Below, piece by piece: positions 1 through 10,962 of a DNA stretch of 64,000 bases; within the stretch, counting starts at the first letter, position 1, and each line of letters starts with the position of its first letter. Both the position numbers and the translations under genes were made by a program. The stretch comes from CAXGTL01 sp964645705 (lineage in GTDB: Archaea; Nanobdellota; Nanobdellia; Woesearchaeales; CAXGTL01): contig CAZYAB010000004.1 in the NCBI GenBank assembly GCA_964645705.1, forward strand, positions 1 to 64,000. Direction: 5' to 3'. A model generated the notes under the pieces. The model was not told where the DNA came from. It worked only from the letters and a program-made list of their open reading frames with translations, and did not search any database.

Positions 1-2786
1 GCACACAATCTTGGACTTGCACCAGGCATAGGTGTTGGATCAAGATCTTTTGGATTATATCCATAACAAGCGTTTCCTTGTACATTACATAAACAAGTTT
101 CAAAATAAGGAACAGTGCAACCTTTATTATCATCTTTATCAGTACCGCACACTGCTTGACACAACCATACACCACCAGATTCAAATTTGCCTTTTCTTGA
201 ACTAAAATCAATTATAGCTTCGCGATATTTTTCATTACACACACCATTTATCTTTGGCTTGATCTTTTCCCCGCTAAAAGGATGATCAAATTCTTGATTA
301 AGATTTGAATTTCCTGAAAACTTAAGGAAATTTTGTTCAAAAGATCTTAACACTTCGTGTCTTATTGACAAGTCTGCTTTATAGATAACAACTGAATTGT
401 ATAAATTACAACCAAGACTATTTGCTAAACAATTATCTTTAGTAACTCTTGTTTTTTGTACACCAAAACAACTTTCATCTTCACCTGCAAATATATCTCT
501 ATCATCACATTCTGTTGTTAATTCAAAGTGTTGCGTAACTTTGCCAGCACACGCATTACCTCTATTACCAGAACATTTTTGTTCAAATGTTCTTGTAAAA
601 ATATCATTTAAATATTTACCATTTTCAGTTGAAAGTATTCTTTGCAATTCTAATTCACCTACGCCGCCTTCTTCAAAAGGAGCAGAAGAATATAACTCTT
701 CACCTGAACCACTATCTAAATCAACACTAAAATTTAATTTAGTTCTAGGATAGAGAGACAATTTTCCAGATTCGTCTGCAGACTTAATCTTTGAATAAAA
801 TAAATTATCAGTTTTTCCTCCTGCTAAAAGATAATAAGGATTGCAAGTTTCATAATTAATATCAAAACAATTTGTATTTTGCGATACAAAACTTCCGCCT
901 TGCCACCGAGGATCGACGCGACCAGATAATTGCATGTTTCCACTACAACAAGCATGTGTTGCTAAAAAAGGTTCGTCATCAGGAACAATTTTTATATATT
1001 TGCCAGCAGGTGCATAAGATATTCTGGAAAAATCTACACCATTATATGGATATGGCGCTGTTCCTGGTTCTTGAAAAGGAAAACAACTAGTCACAAACAA
1101 ATCTGAATAAGGAACTTGGACAGACGATGTAGTGGGAATAAATAATTTTACCATATCACTCTGATTAGCAAATGGAACTACAAAAGGATCATCAATATCT
1201 TTATCAAGTTCATATGTTCTTTCATTTGTCTTTAATACAAAATATTCATCATCATCAGCATAAGGATAACCAAAAAACTTGTATTGTAATTGTATATTTT
1301 CAAATTCATTCTTTGCTTCACAAAAAATACAATCCACATCAGCACGAAGCGTGTAAGGATCTTCAGTAGACGCATAAATATCTTCTGCAACAGAGAATTC
1401 ATTTTCACCCCATATCTCAAATCTAGGTTTATCATAAACAAATATTTTTATATTTTGGTAATCTTCTAATTTTTGCCTATCAATAACTTTTACTTTAACA
1501 ACATGATGACCAATGTCTTTTAATGATGTAGTGTAATTAGCATTTGGTTTTTTTTCTTCATAAAGTTTAGAACCTGTCCACAAAAATGGTTTATCAGGAT
1601 TTGTTACTTTTTCATAATTTTCTGTATCCAAATTATAAACAACATTCTCTGTTTCCATCCATCCAGAATACAGCATCTTAAGATTAGTTTCTTCATCAGG
1701 GTCATAAGCAATAGGCTTAATTATTATTTCTTTTCCTTCTTCAACCCTTATATCATAATCTGTTTCTAGCTCAAGTCCTTGTTGTTTAATTAAATCAAGC
1801 GCAGGAATCCTGTTTTGTCTTGTAAATATGAATGTGTAAGGTTTGCCGTCTAATTCAGAATTAGAGTCTGAGACAATAATGATATCATCATATTTCTTAG
1901 TATTGTCACAACCACTGCACGCATTCTTAATTTTGCTAACCTTAAAACCAGTCTTAACTGTCTTCAATTTTTTATAATCTTTTTCAATATCAAATTTAAT
2001 ATCTTTTATTTCATTATTGATTAGATCTTTTATAAAGTTATGAAAATTTTTCATTCTAACATTTTTTATTATTTTAAAATTTTCAACACCTGACAAAACA
2101 TTACCAGAAAATAAAAAACTAATCCTTGTCTTAAAATCAAATATAACTTTTCCTTCACCAAACACGACAGTAACATTTGGTTGTTCAGATAAGCTAATAT
2201 TATAATTAGGAAATGCCTGACTAAACACAGTACTTTCTAAACATTTTCTAGTGCCATTAATAATATACACCTTTAACTGTTTTTCAAATGACTTTCCAAA
2301 AACATCTAAGCTAGGACAATTCTTATTATCACCAAAAGGTTCGCACAGATTAGCAATATTTTCTTTACCATAATACGCTTTGTTTTGATTTTCTAATTTA
2401 CCAATGTAAGGATAATCAGGCACAGGCAATGGATAAAATTCTGCATTTGGTTCTCTTCTTAATATTCCATAATTAACTTTAAAACCACCATGGTCTATTG
2501 AAACTCCTTCATCTATAAATCCTCCTTGATCTTTGTAAATCACGCCACCTTGTTTTCCAATAAAATTTAATCCTCTTACAACCTCCATGTCTAAACAAGA
2601 ATTAATTGATTCTTTTATTGAACTCTGCTGCAAAAGTCCAATATATGTTGCTTCTCTTTCAACACTTGTTTGGGCATCATGCGCATTATTAAATACAAAA
2701 TAAAAAATAGAAAATCCAGATACTAAGACTATTGAAATAAGTAGAAAAATTGCTATTTGCCCCTTTTTTTGTCTCTGAAAAAACAT
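1..2786 (-). CDS. Pilin-like Cys-rich surface protein, partial
   Basis: Reading the minus strand from an ATG at 2786 gives one open frame that runs off the window at position 1 (about 928 residues, C-terminus missing). The N-terminus is basic and then strongly hydrophobic: KKGQIAIFLLISIVLV at about residues 7-22. This is the K-G-Q class III (type IV pilin-like) pattern also seen in the protein at 23549-24334. The rest is extracellular in character, with many Cys, Asn, Asp and Tyr residues and no further obvious membrane segment. I recognise no enzymatic domain. It lies 44 bp downstream of the 2322-residue secreted protein on the same strand, so the two are probably co-transcribed. Function is unknown; a role in a cell-surface or pilus-like structure is inferred only from the N-terminus. 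Confidence 0.8.
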   Translation of the reverse strand, partial: MFFQRQKKGQIAIFLLISIVLVSGFSIFYFVFNNAHDAQTSVEREATYIGLLQQSSIKESINSCLDMEVVRGLNFIGKQGGVIYKDQGGFIDEGVSIDHGGFKVNYGILRREPNAEFYPLPVPDYPYIGKLENQNKAYYGKENIANLCEPFGDNKNCPSLDVFGKSFEKQLKVYIINGTRKCLESTVFSQAFPNYNISLSEQPNVTVVFGEGKVIFDFKTRISFLFSGNVLSGVENFKIIKNVRMKNFHNFIKDLINNEIKDIKFDIEKDYKKLKTVKTGFKVSKIKNACSGCDNTKKYDDIIIVSDSNSELDGKPYTFIFTRQNRIPALDLIKQQGLELETDYDIRVEEGKEIIIKPIAYDPDEETNLKMLYSGWMETENVVYNLDTENYEKVTNPDKPFLWTGSKLYEEKKPNANYTTSLKDIGHHVVKVKVIDRQKLEDYQNIKIFVYDKPRFEIWGENEFSVAEDIYASTEDPYTLRADVDCIFCEAKNEFENIQLQYKFFGYPYADDDEYFVLKTNERTYELDKDIDDPFVVPFANQSDMVKLFIPTTSSVQVPYSDLFVTSCFPFQEPGTAPYPYNGVDFSRISYAPAGKYIKIVPDDEPFLATHACCSGNMQLSGRVDPRWQGGSFVSQNTNCFDINYETCNPYYLLAGGKTDNLFYSKIKSADESGKLSLYPRTKLNFSVDLDSGSGEELYSSAPFEEGGVGELELQRILSTENGKYLNDIFTRTFEQKCSGNRGNACAGKVTQHFELTTECDDRDIFAGEDESCFGVQKTRVTKDNCLANSLGCNLYNSVVIYKADLSIRHEVLRSFEQNFLKFSGNSNLNQEFDHPFSGEKIKPKINGVCNEKYREAIIDFSSRKGKFESGGVWLCQAVCGTDKDDNKGCTVPYFETCLCNVQGNACYGYNPKDLDPTPMPGASPRLC

Positions 2787-2830
2787 TTTAATAAATACAT
2801 TTTTAATTATTATTCATAAATCAATCTTAA

Positions 2831-5800
2831 TCAATCTACATCAATTTCATATGAAAAATAAACATCTCCTACATAAGTATCTTCCATTAAAACATTATCA
2901 ATCATAATTTCTGTATTAACAGGATCTTTACACATAACAGAATAATGATAAGGAATTGCATATGCTTGTGAACAATAGCTTGCATAACAATAACGTTTGT
3001 CATTTGTAACAGCAGCATAACAAAGTGATGATATGTCAAAACAAACATCTGGTGGACAATTCTCACCTACAACTTTTGCATTTTCACAATAAGTATGGAA
3101 ATTATCATGGTCTTTTCCAAGTTTCAGTGCTTGGCCAAGATTAGCAATCATTATACACATGTCTTTTTCAGTAGAATCTTCTAACACATCACACTGTTCT
3201 TCAACAACAGTATCAAAATCAGATAATTCTAAAGATTCTAATATTGTATTACAACCTGTATTCATTTCCTCAACTTCATCTAATTCTAAAGCACCACCAG
3301 CAATATCTGCAAATATACCAAAAACATCATTGCATATTTCAGAACTTGACTCAGCAACACCTATACATTTGTTTGCAAATAATCTATCAATACTTTCACC
3401 AGTTGTTATTAATGAACCAAATAATCCATCACTACCAGCACCTAAACATTCAGTGATCATCTCATTAAACTGTTCACTAAAATCTAATTCATAACTATGC
3501 AATGTTTGTTCAACATTCTCAGGATCCATTAATTTAAGATCATCATCAGTATCATATGAATAATCAGGAATCTGCACACCGTCTAATGAAGGCTTTATTT
3601 TACATTCTGCTTTTCTATTTGTTTGAACAAAGATCTTCGGATTTATATTTATAATATCATACATTGCTTCTGATGGAATAATATTTACTTTCATAGTATC
3701 ATAAAATACTCTTAGTATAAACACATCATTCATTTCATTTTTGCCAAGAGTATTGTCCCAACAATTTATGTAGAATATGTTCTCACCATTTTTACCTAGA
3801 TTAGGTTTTAAAACAACATGATCTTTCTTTTCTGTGGTTGTTATATCCATCATCTTAAATCCATCATCAACAGTATTAGCGTCTATGACATCATCAATAT
3901 CATCACTTATATAACATGAAGAATCTTTATCAACACTGAATGTTATTTCTTTAACACCTTCTTGTATTGTTTCATAATATATTACGCTTTCTGGTTGAGG
4001 ACTTATCGATGAAATTAATATTTCTGGACCATCTCCTCTAACAGGATTATCATCTTCACCATCTAAATAACCATCACCGTCTGTATCAGGTTCAGTAGGA
4101 TCACATGTTTCACCAAACTTTTCTAAACATTCTTCGAATTCTTGAAGATTTGTATATTTATCACCATCAATATTACATACAGCAATATCAAGATTAGAAA
4201 TATCATCACCTGAACAAGAATCAGCATCACTATTAGGATCTAATCCATACTCAATTTCCCAATCATCTCTCATTCCATCATCTTCAGTATCTTGTTTAGT
4301 AGGATCAGTATCATGAACAACTATTTCATCATAATCATTCAATGTATCATCATCAGTATCTCTTTTATCAGGCATTGTTATTTTATTATAAAACCTGTGA
4401 CTTGGATCTATTTTTGGTTCTATTGCAAATTCAGAATCTGTTCCAAATATTTCATTAACATCAGGTATAAAATCAGCATCAGTGTCAAATTCTCTTACTA
4501 ATGTATTATGACTTGCTTCTCCATAAAATAAATACACATTATTTTCAAAAGTATGGGCAATACCAAGATCATTAACCCATGATTCATAATAAGCTAATTG
4601 TTTTGCACTTAAACCTGACACTGGTACTTCTTTATTAAGACCATCTATCAAATGATCAAAATCACAATCAGGATTATAATTGCATGCTTTTGACTCGCCA
4701 GCAGTATTAGGATAATCTACTAAACCATCATTATCATCATCATCATCTAATGTAAGACCGCTTGCTTCTATCATATCATCTGTTGCTCGAGAATTCCAGA
4801 CATCTGGTTTTCTATCTTTATCAAAGTTAAGTGCAGCAGCTGGTTCTGTTGGAAATGCGTCTAAAGCATTTGTTACACCATCTTCATCTTGATCATCATC
4901 ACAAGGATTAAAGCTTTGTTCTGTTTTACAAACTTTTCCTGAACCACAGACAGGATTTTGTGCAAGTTCGCCACATTCTATAATTTCAGAATAAAAATCA
5001 TCAACAACATCTACGCAAATACCCTTTTTAGGACCATTTGGTATCCAAGGACAATTATCTTTTATTTCACCATCTTCTTGTTCTTCTGCAACACATCCTC
5101 CTGAAGGAACACCTAATCCTGATGAATAACCTATTTCACCATCACAAATACCATCATTATCATCATCAAGATCACAACCATTTGGAAAACCATCATCATC
5201 AATATCAGATTCACCATAAGTACCATCATCAATGCAAATGCTTGTTTGTGCTAGTTCAACATGTCCATCATAACCAATTGCAACTAATCTTATATAGTGG
5301 TAACCTTCTGCATTTTTCTTATAAAAATCATTTATATTCTTTTTAATGTTTCTACCATATACTACTCCATTTATTGTATCTGACTTAGGATCTTCGTCAA
5401 TATCCCAATAAAAAGATTGTATGTTTTCTTGGTCTGTAAAAGATCCTCTTAATGATAATTCTTGATTAACATCAAACCTATAATTCTCTTCAGATTCAAG
5501 ATTAGGGAAATCTATTTGTGCAGTGAAATCTTTACTAGGAAATGTTTTATCATGGAACCTTATCTTTGCAGTTGCATCATGCCAGATATTAAAATATCTA
5601 GGCCTTATTGCACTCACAATATAAGTTGGTTTTTCATTTATATCTCCATCTTCATCAGGTTTTGGTAATGTAACAATGCATTCTGCAAGATAATCTTCAT
5701 TATCAACTAATTTTGAACAAACATCAGCATTAAAATTTTTAAATTCTATTATCAATATACCAGACGAATAATCAGCATAATCAGATTCATACAAGATTTC

Positions 5801-8800
5801 TCTATATCCTAAAACATTTCTATCATTATTCTTAGCAAGATAAATTGTATTAAAATTATCAACACTGTCTAATAATGCAAACTCTTGTGCATCATCATCA
5901 TAATAATAAGCTCCAAATATTTTTTTAATAAAAGCAACCAAACTAATAACAGGATGTTCAATCATTTGCGAAAATATTGTTAGTGTTTCTGTATTAGGTC
6001 TCACACCTTGCCTGCTATAAATAACTGATCCTGTTCCTCTATTCAACCAAAGATAATTATTAGTTTTATCATCAACACAATAATTATAAGTGCCGTCTGT
6101 TCTTAACGCACGTTCATTATCACAATTATCATTATCAGGTGTAATTCTTAAGAATCCGTCAAGTGCTTGTGTTAATTCATTATTTTCATCTTTATTCAAT
6201 GTTGCCCCTATCACAACATTTTCTTGATTTTCACCATATGTTAAAATACAAAAATTATTAATCCTTTTCTTTATATTTCTTGAACCTGACAAGAATTCTG
6301 GTAATGAACTTATACCTTCTATTGGATATTCATAATAATTCAGTGTATTTGTATAATTATCACATAACAAAGCAAAAGGAGGAATTTCCCCTAATGGATT
6401 TTTCATTAAACCAATCTTAGCAAGTTCTTCTGCTAACAACTTAGTTCTTGAAGTCCAGTTACCAACTCTACAATAATTATCATCTTCCCAATAACCATTA
6501 TCAACACATTCATCATTCCAACATTGTTCATGAGATAAACAATAACCACTGCTTGAATTATCATATTTTACTCTGTAATAAGTTTCAACCCAGTCAGCTT
6601 GTTGTATTTCATCATCATACTTACAAACATACTGATCAAATCCAAATTCTTTTGAATTCTTTTTACCCCATTCACTTGTAAAAGAACCTTTGAATTGTGA
6701 ATAATCTGTATTATCTCCTGGACCATTGAATGAATCTTTTGGAATAGAATCAACACAACCAGACCCATTAAAACAAAAATCGTCAGGACAACAACCTTTA
6801 TCATTAACCATGTCATAAAAAAATTCATATTTCATGTCTTCATAATTTTCATCACCTTTATCAAAAGGAATTTCTCTTGTTGTATTTCTTTCATTAGCAT
6901 ATATGAACCTGTTTAATCTCGGTGAAAAGAATGTTTCATCACTCCATTCTGGTTCATCTATATTACCATGAGGATAAGAACAAAAGAATTTTTCTCCTAA
7001 AACTTCACAAAACTCAACATCTTGGTTAATCATATCATCTTGAACCAAACTTTGAGGCAAATTAACATTATTTGCAAAACAACTATGGAATTTCCCGTTA
7101 TCAAAAGCAATTTGTAAAGGAATATTTTCAGCACTGATAAATGCATTGCCATCAGAAGTGGATTTACAGCTCACATCTATTTCATCATTTTCTTGTAAAC
7201 TAACTAATCTAAAATCTACATGAGATTCTGGACATATTTCAAAAAGATCAGAATCAGCATTAGAATTAGAACCACTTAATTTCGCATTAGTAACAGGATA
7301 AAGACATTTATTATTCATACAAACCTGTGTTTTTGTAACAAATTGTTCAGTATTAGTACCTATATCAAACTTATATTGAACATTACCAATCCTCATATGA
7401 GGTGTTGCAACATTACCTTTCCAGCAACCATAATATTCATCAGCATAATATTCATCATTGCCGTATGTTTGATCATCACCACAACACCTTGTGCCTGTCC
7501 AAGAATAACCAGGCGTTGTTGAACAAGCATACATTGTTGCTCTTACATTTTCTCTATCAAGTTTATCAGTATCTAAATCATTAACCCATATTCTTTCTTT
7601 ATCATTCTCAGTATATTTATTAGAAACACAGTAATAATTATCATCACTTGAATCATCTGGATCATCATTATATTTTAATGATAGTCTATCAATATAAACA
7701 ATGTTATCATATGGTTTATTACCATCAAAAACCTGAAACTGATAAGAAGTCTTTACTTCTGTTGGATCTGCAACTAAAGCAATCAACCTTACATTGCTAA
7801 GATCTATGCCATATTTATTTTGCACTTCTTGTATTGGTATCACAACATGCAGCCATTTATCAAGATTAGGACTGTTCACAATAAAATCTTTGACATCAAG
7901 ATCTTCTATAACAATATAATCCAATGGATTAAATGTTTCATGATCATTTCTTGATTCTCCGTAAAATCTTATCTTCAGAACATAATTAGTCATTGTTTTA
8001 TAAAAAAAGTCTAAGTAATCATACTTAGTAAAATCATATATTTCTGCATCAGAATCAAGATTGCCACCGTCTGCTTGATTAATAAAAATAGGGAAGAGGA
8101 ATTCATCACCGAATTCAACAGTATCCTTATCAAATTTAATTTTCAAAACTTGGTTGCTAGACAATTGAGGAAAATTAACAAGGTCATAACCAGGCATACT
8201 AGTTGTTTCTATATTATCAAAATCTTTTAATGTTGTTGACAATGAACCTGCCAATCTTAGTTTTGTTATGAATTTTCCAGTATTTTCTTCACCACAATAT
8301 TCAAGATTAGAACCACAGCACTGAACAAACGCACCCCTTTTATCATGCCTATCACATAAATAAGTAACAGATTTATGATGATAATCTATGTTTGGTACTT
8401 GCGGAGTAGGAGTACATGTTTCAAATTGTGCAAAATCATCTAAACAATCTTGGTCAATTCCATCTCCGCACGGATCAAAAGCACCTGGATAAATGTCAGC
8501 AGCCCTAAAATTTCCTGCATATTGTGTATGATCATCAGCAGGATTATTATCACAATCTTCTGGTTCAATAAATCCATCACAATCAAAATCTTCTAAATCA
8601 TACCCTTCAGGACAATTAGGCACATCGTTATCACCAACTGCGAAACCAACAACATTAGCAATCACATCACCACTTATAGAAGCAAATCCAGACGATGCTT
8701 GAGAAGGTGAAGATACAATATCTGAAAAAGAACTTGTTACTTCGCCTGTTAATTGTGGTTTATCAATAAACCTTTCACCATCATCAGGATTAATCTTTGC

Positions 8801-9799
8801 AAAATTCTCTAGATCATTATCAGCAATTGTTATGCTAGGATCTGGCATACAAACAAACCAGTGTTCATAATTAGAAACAACATCATAGACAAGATTGTCA
8901 TCTCCCCTGTATACTTCGAATGTTTTAAAAGGAATTTCTTCATTACTAAACCATTTATATTTTTCATGATTAATACAAAGATGTTCTTCATATATCATTC
9001 CATTATCATCAACATCATCATTACCACAACATTTATTATTTTCAGGAGCACCATCATAAAAAGCTTCAGTTCTGTAAATGTCTAATTGTTCAGGACTTAA
9101 ACTAGAATCTATTTTATAAGCACACCTTGTTTTATATTCTTCAGGAGAATATTCTGGTAATTTACAAGCAACTTTTTCATGATCACCACCTAAAAGATCT
9201 CCTCCAATACCTAAGTTAGTACATTCTATTATTTCATTTTCAGGCAAAATAGGACTATCAAATTCACCTACAATAGTACCATATGAAATTACATAATAAT
9301 CACCATCATCAGGAGCACATTCAAGTCTTATATCAGAATAATCTTCATTTTCTCTTAAACATGAAACAGCACATATAGATGTTTGTACAGATGATTGAAT
9401 ATCAAATATACTTTCACCACAACTTGCGAAAGTTTCATCAGGACCACCTGCCAATACAGCTTGATTAATATTTCTAGCTAGATTAATCTTACTATAAATA
9501 CTACCTGAATTTACCTTAACAATATAAGAACCACAAGTAGATGGAGGATCAGAAGCAGGAAATGGTGCTGGTCTTTGATGTTTTTCACCTGAACATGCTT
9601 GGAAACTGTGTCCAGCAGTTGTATTTGTACAAAAGAAATTACATTCAGGAACAGGAAACTGGATATTGCCTGGAACACCTTGTCTGTCTACAACATTACG
9701 TCTATTATAATACCCAGGTAAAAGACCAAAAACACCAAAACTAGAACAAATAATTAAAACAATCAAACATACAAAGACAAATTTCTTATTAAATCTCAC
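2831..9799 (-). CDS. Giant secreted Ca-binding-repeat protein (2322 aa)
   Basis: Starts at a GTG (MRFNKK) with a classical signal peptide, hydrophobic from about residue 8 to 26. Around residues 394-455 there is a Cys/Asp-rich stretch (CPEGYDLEDFDCDGF, then DPCGDGIDQDC) like the MopE-type putative metal-binding motif of secreted proteins. Residues about 1525-1920 hold many Asp-rich loops such as DLDDDNDGICDG, DTDADFIPDVNE, DTDDDTLNDYDE and DTDGDGYLDGED, matching thrombospondin type 3 or dockerin-like calcium-binding repeats. Cysteines are frequent, suggesting disulfides. No C-terminal membrane anchor is visible; the protein ends in YEIDVD. It is probably a surface or matrix protein, upstream of the pilin-like gene at 1-2786. 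Specific function is unknown. Confidence 0.88.
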   Translation of the reverse strand: MRFNKKFVFVCLIVLIICSSFGVFGLLPGYYNRRNVVDRQGVPGNIQFPVPECNFFCTNTTAGHSFQACSGEKHQRPAPFPASDPPSTCGSYIVKVNSGSIYSKINLARNINQAVLAGGPDETFASCGESIFDIQSSVQTSICAVSCLRENEDYSDIRLECAPDDGDYYVISYGTIVGEFDSPILPENEIIECTNLGIGGDLLGGDHEKVACKLPEYSPEEYKTRCAYKIDSSLSPEQLDIYRTEAFYDGAPENNKCCGNDDVDDNGMIYEEHLCINHEKYKWFSNEEIPFKTFEVYRGDDNLVYDVVSNYEHWFVCMPDPSITIADNDLENFAKINPDDGERFIDKPQLTGEVTSSFSDIVSSPSQASSGFASISGDVIANVVGFAVGDNDVPNCPEGYDLEDFDCDGFIEPEDCDNNPADDHTQYAGNFRAADIYPGAFDPCGDGIDQDCLDDFAQFETCTPTPQVPNIDYHHKSVTYLCDRHDKRGAFVQCCGSNLEYCGEENTGKFITKLRLAGSLSTTLKDFDNIETTSMPGYDLVNFPQLSSNQVLKIKFDKDTVEFGDEFLFPIFINQADGGNLDSDAEIYDFTKYDYLDFFYKTMTNYVLKIRFYGESRNDHETFNPLDYIVIEDLDVKDFIVNSPNLDKWLHVVIPIQEVQNKYGIDLSNVRLIALVADPTEVKTSYQFQVFDGNKPYDNIVYIDRLSLKYNDDPDDSSDDNYYCVSNKYTENDKERIWVNDLDTDKLDRENVRATMYACSTTPGYSWTGTRCCGDDQTYGNDEYYADEYYGCWKGNVATPHMRIGNVQYKFDIGTNTEQFVTKTQVCMNNKCLYPVTNAKLSGSNSNADSDLFEICPESHVDFRLVSLQENDEIDVSCKSTSDGNAFISAENIPLQIAFDNGKFHSCFANNVNLPQSLVQDDMINQDVEFCEVLGEKFFCSYPHGNIDEPEWSDETFFSPRLNRFIYANERNTTREIPFDKGDENYEDMKYEFFYDMVNDKGCCPDDFCFNGSGCVDSIPKDSFNGPGDNTDYSQFKGSFTSEWGKKNSKEFGFDQYVCKYDDEIQQADWVETYYRVKYDNSSSGYCLSHEQCWNDECVDNGYWEDDNYCRVGNWTSRTKLLAEELAKIGLMKNPLGEIPPFALLCDNYTNTLNYYEYPIEGISSLPEFLSGSRNIKKRINNFCILTYGENQENVVIGATLNKDENNELTQALDGFLRITPDNDNCDNERALRTDGTYNYCVDDKTNNYLWLNRGTGSVIYSRQGVRPNTETLTIFSQMIEHPVISLVAFIKKIFGAYYYDDDAQEFALLDSVDNFNTIYLAKNNDRNVLGYREILYESDYADYSSGILIIEFKNFNADVCSKLVDNEDYLAECIVTLPKPDEDGDINEKPTYIVSAIRPRYFNIWHDATAKIRFHDKTFPSKDFTAQIDFPNLESEENYRFDVNQELSLRGSFTDQENIQSFYWDIDEDPKSDTINGVVYGRNIKKNINDFYKKNAEGYHYIRLVAIGYDGHVELAQTSICIDDGTYGESDIDDDGFPNGCDLDDDNDGICDGEIGYSSGLGVPSGGCVAEEQEDGEIKDNCPWIPNGPKKGICVDVVDDFYSEIIECGELAQNPVCGSGKVCKTEQSFNPCDDDQDEDGVTNALDAFPTEPAAALNFDKDRKPDVWNSRATDDMIEASGLTLDDDDDNDGLVDYPNTAGESKACNYNPDCDFDHLIDGLNKEVPVSGLSAKQLAYYESWVNDLGIAHTFENNVYLFYGEASHNTLVREFDTDADFIPDVNEIFGTDSEFAIEPKIDPSHRFYNKITMPDKRDTDDDTLNDYDEIVVHDTDPTKQDTEDDGMRDDWEIEYGLDPNSDADSCSGDDISNLDIAVCNIDGDKYTNLQEFEECLEKFGETCDPTEPDTDGDGYLDGEDDNPVRGDGPEILISSISPQPESVIYYETIQEGVKEITFSVDKDSSCYISDDIDDVIDANTVDDGFKMMDITTTEKKDHVVLKPNLGKNGENIFYINCWDNTLGKNEMNDVFILRVFYDTMKVNIIPSEAMYDIININPKIFVQTNRKAECKIKPSLDGVQIPDYSYDTDDDLKLMDPENVEQTLHSYELDFSEQFNEMITECLGAGSDGLFGSLITTGESIDRLFANKCIGVAESSSEICNDVFGIFADIAGGALELDEVEEMNTGCNTILESLELSDFDTVVEEQCDVLEDSTEKDMCIMIANLGQALKLGKDHDNFHTYCENAKVVGENCPPDVCFDISSLCYAAVTNDKRYCYASYCSQAYAIPYHYSVMCKDPVNTEIMIDNVLMEDTYVGDVYFSYEIDVD

Positions 9800-9802
9800 T
9801 TA

Positions 9803-9900
9803 CCTACCCCTTTTTATATATAGTTATAGTTAATTTATAAGAGATTTATATATAAAGGTTGCTATTTTTACTAAATAAAGTTATATATAGATACAGTAAT
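9803..9900. promoter_or_regulatory. Divergent promoter region
   Basis: This AT-rich gap lies between the minus-strand secreted-protein gene (start 9799) and the plus-strand operon. It contains several TATA-like stretches: TATATATA near 9816-9823, GATTTATATA at 9843 and TTATATATA near 9880. They could serve transcription in both directions. The start site for the plus operon is unclear because two TATA-like boxes precede the ATG at 9943. Confidence 0.45.
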
Positions 9901-9942
9901 TCAATAATATTAATAAACCTAGAAATAAATCCATACATAGAC

Positions 9943-10962
9943 ATGGAAAATAATAAAAACAAAAAATTAGAGGAAATCAAGATAGAAATAACTAACAAAT
10001 GCAATAAAGATTGTTATTTTTGTTTCTCAACAAAAACATTAGAAAAACAAGATATGGATTTTGATACAATAATAAGTATATTAGACCAGGCAAAAGAAAT
10101 AGAAGCATTGGGTGTGAGAATAACAGGCGGTGAACCATTACTACACAAAGACATAAAACATATTCTACAAGAATGTAGGAAAAGGAATCTTTATACAATT
10201 GTTAATACAAATGGAGAATTATTCACAGAAAATAACATAGACATTCTAAATAATGTTGATGAAATATTAGTATCAGTACACTCAACAGAAGAATTTGAAA
10301 ATAAAAAAGAAATAATAAATAGAATAAAACAATCATTCACTTACCAAACCAGGGGTGGGGGGCCGGGGGTAATGGAAGGTGGGCCTAACCTAGTAATCAA
10401 AGCATGCACAATAATGACAAAACAAAATATAGCTCAGCTAGAAGAATTTTATAACTTTTTTGAACAAAATAAAATTAATCAATGGTTCTTGCTAAGACCT
10501 GTTTCAACAGATAAAGAAATTGGATTAGACAAAGAACATGCAATTAAATTGATAAACAAAATAATACAATTAAATAAAAAACACAAAACACAAACATTTA
10601 TTGCAAACGCTGTTCCTTTTTGTATTTTAGATGAAAATAATAGTACAGAAAACAGATCAAAAATGATAAACATTTGCATTGGTGGAAGAAATGATAATGC
10701 AAACACAAAAATAGTTGTTGATGTAAATGGTAATATAAAACCAGATTATCATTCTGAAACAGTTTTTGGCAACATAAACAATAACACTATAAAACAAATA
10801 TGGAACTCAGAACAATTAATGAATTATAATACAATAAACATTCCTGACAAGTGCAAACAATGTGATTACTTTGCAAAATGCAAAGCAGGAATATTATTAA
10901 ATGAAAAACAAGAAATAGATGGAAGAAAAATAAGATTTGACCCTTTGATGAAAAATGATTAA
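9943..10962 (+). CDS. Radical SAM protein, MoaA-like, operon gene 1
   Basis: A radical SAM enzyme with CNKDCYFC (Cys20, Cys24, Cys27 counted from the ATG at 9943), the CxxxCxxC ligand set for the 4Fe-4S cluster. It also has the SAM-binding motif GGEPLL about 35 residues later. The C-terminus has a short Cys cluster (CKQCDYFAKC), a twitch/SPASM-like auxiliary cluster region. I prefer the ATG at 9943 to the upstream one at 9859, because the extra 28 residues are low-complexity and unlike the family. About codons 136-147 are a GC-rich, Gly/Pro-rich insert that matches a repeat at 21992. It is the first gene of a ten-gene operon and overlaps the next by up to 8 bp. The substrate is unknown. Confidence 0.88.
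   Translation: MENNKNKKLEEIKIEITNKCNKDCYFCFSTKTLEKQDMDFDTIISILDQAKEIEALGVRITGGEPLLHKDIKHILQECRKRNLYTIVNTNGELFTENNIDILNNVDEILVSVHSTEEFENKKEIINRIKQSFTYQTRGGGPGVMEGGPNLVIKACTIMTKQNIAQLEEFYNFFEQNKINQWFLLRPVSTDKEIGLDKEHAIKLINKIIQLNKKHKTQTFIANAVPFCILDENNSTENRSKMINICIGGRNDNANTKIVVDVNGNIKPDYHSETVFGNINNNTIKQIWNSEQLMNYNTINIPDKCKQCDYFAKCKAGILLNEKQEIDGRKIRFDPLMKND
10348..10383 (+). repeat. G-rich dispersed repeat, copy A (in frame in CDS)
   Basis: A 36-bp G-rich block (ACCAGGGGTGGGGGGCCGGG, then GGTAATGGAAGGTGGG) inside the AT-rich radical SAM gene. It matches 29 of 36 positions of the block at 21992-22027. It is read in frame as Gly/Pro-rich residues (RGGGPGVMEGG) and uses GGG and CCG codons that are rare nearby. 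The G runs could form a quadruplex on this strand. Confidence 0.75.

Noticed and set aside
9859..9942. N-terminal extension of the first radical SAM gene
   Set aside because: The 28 extra residues are AT-driven low complexity, unlike the family; ATG 9943 starts just before the conserved domain.
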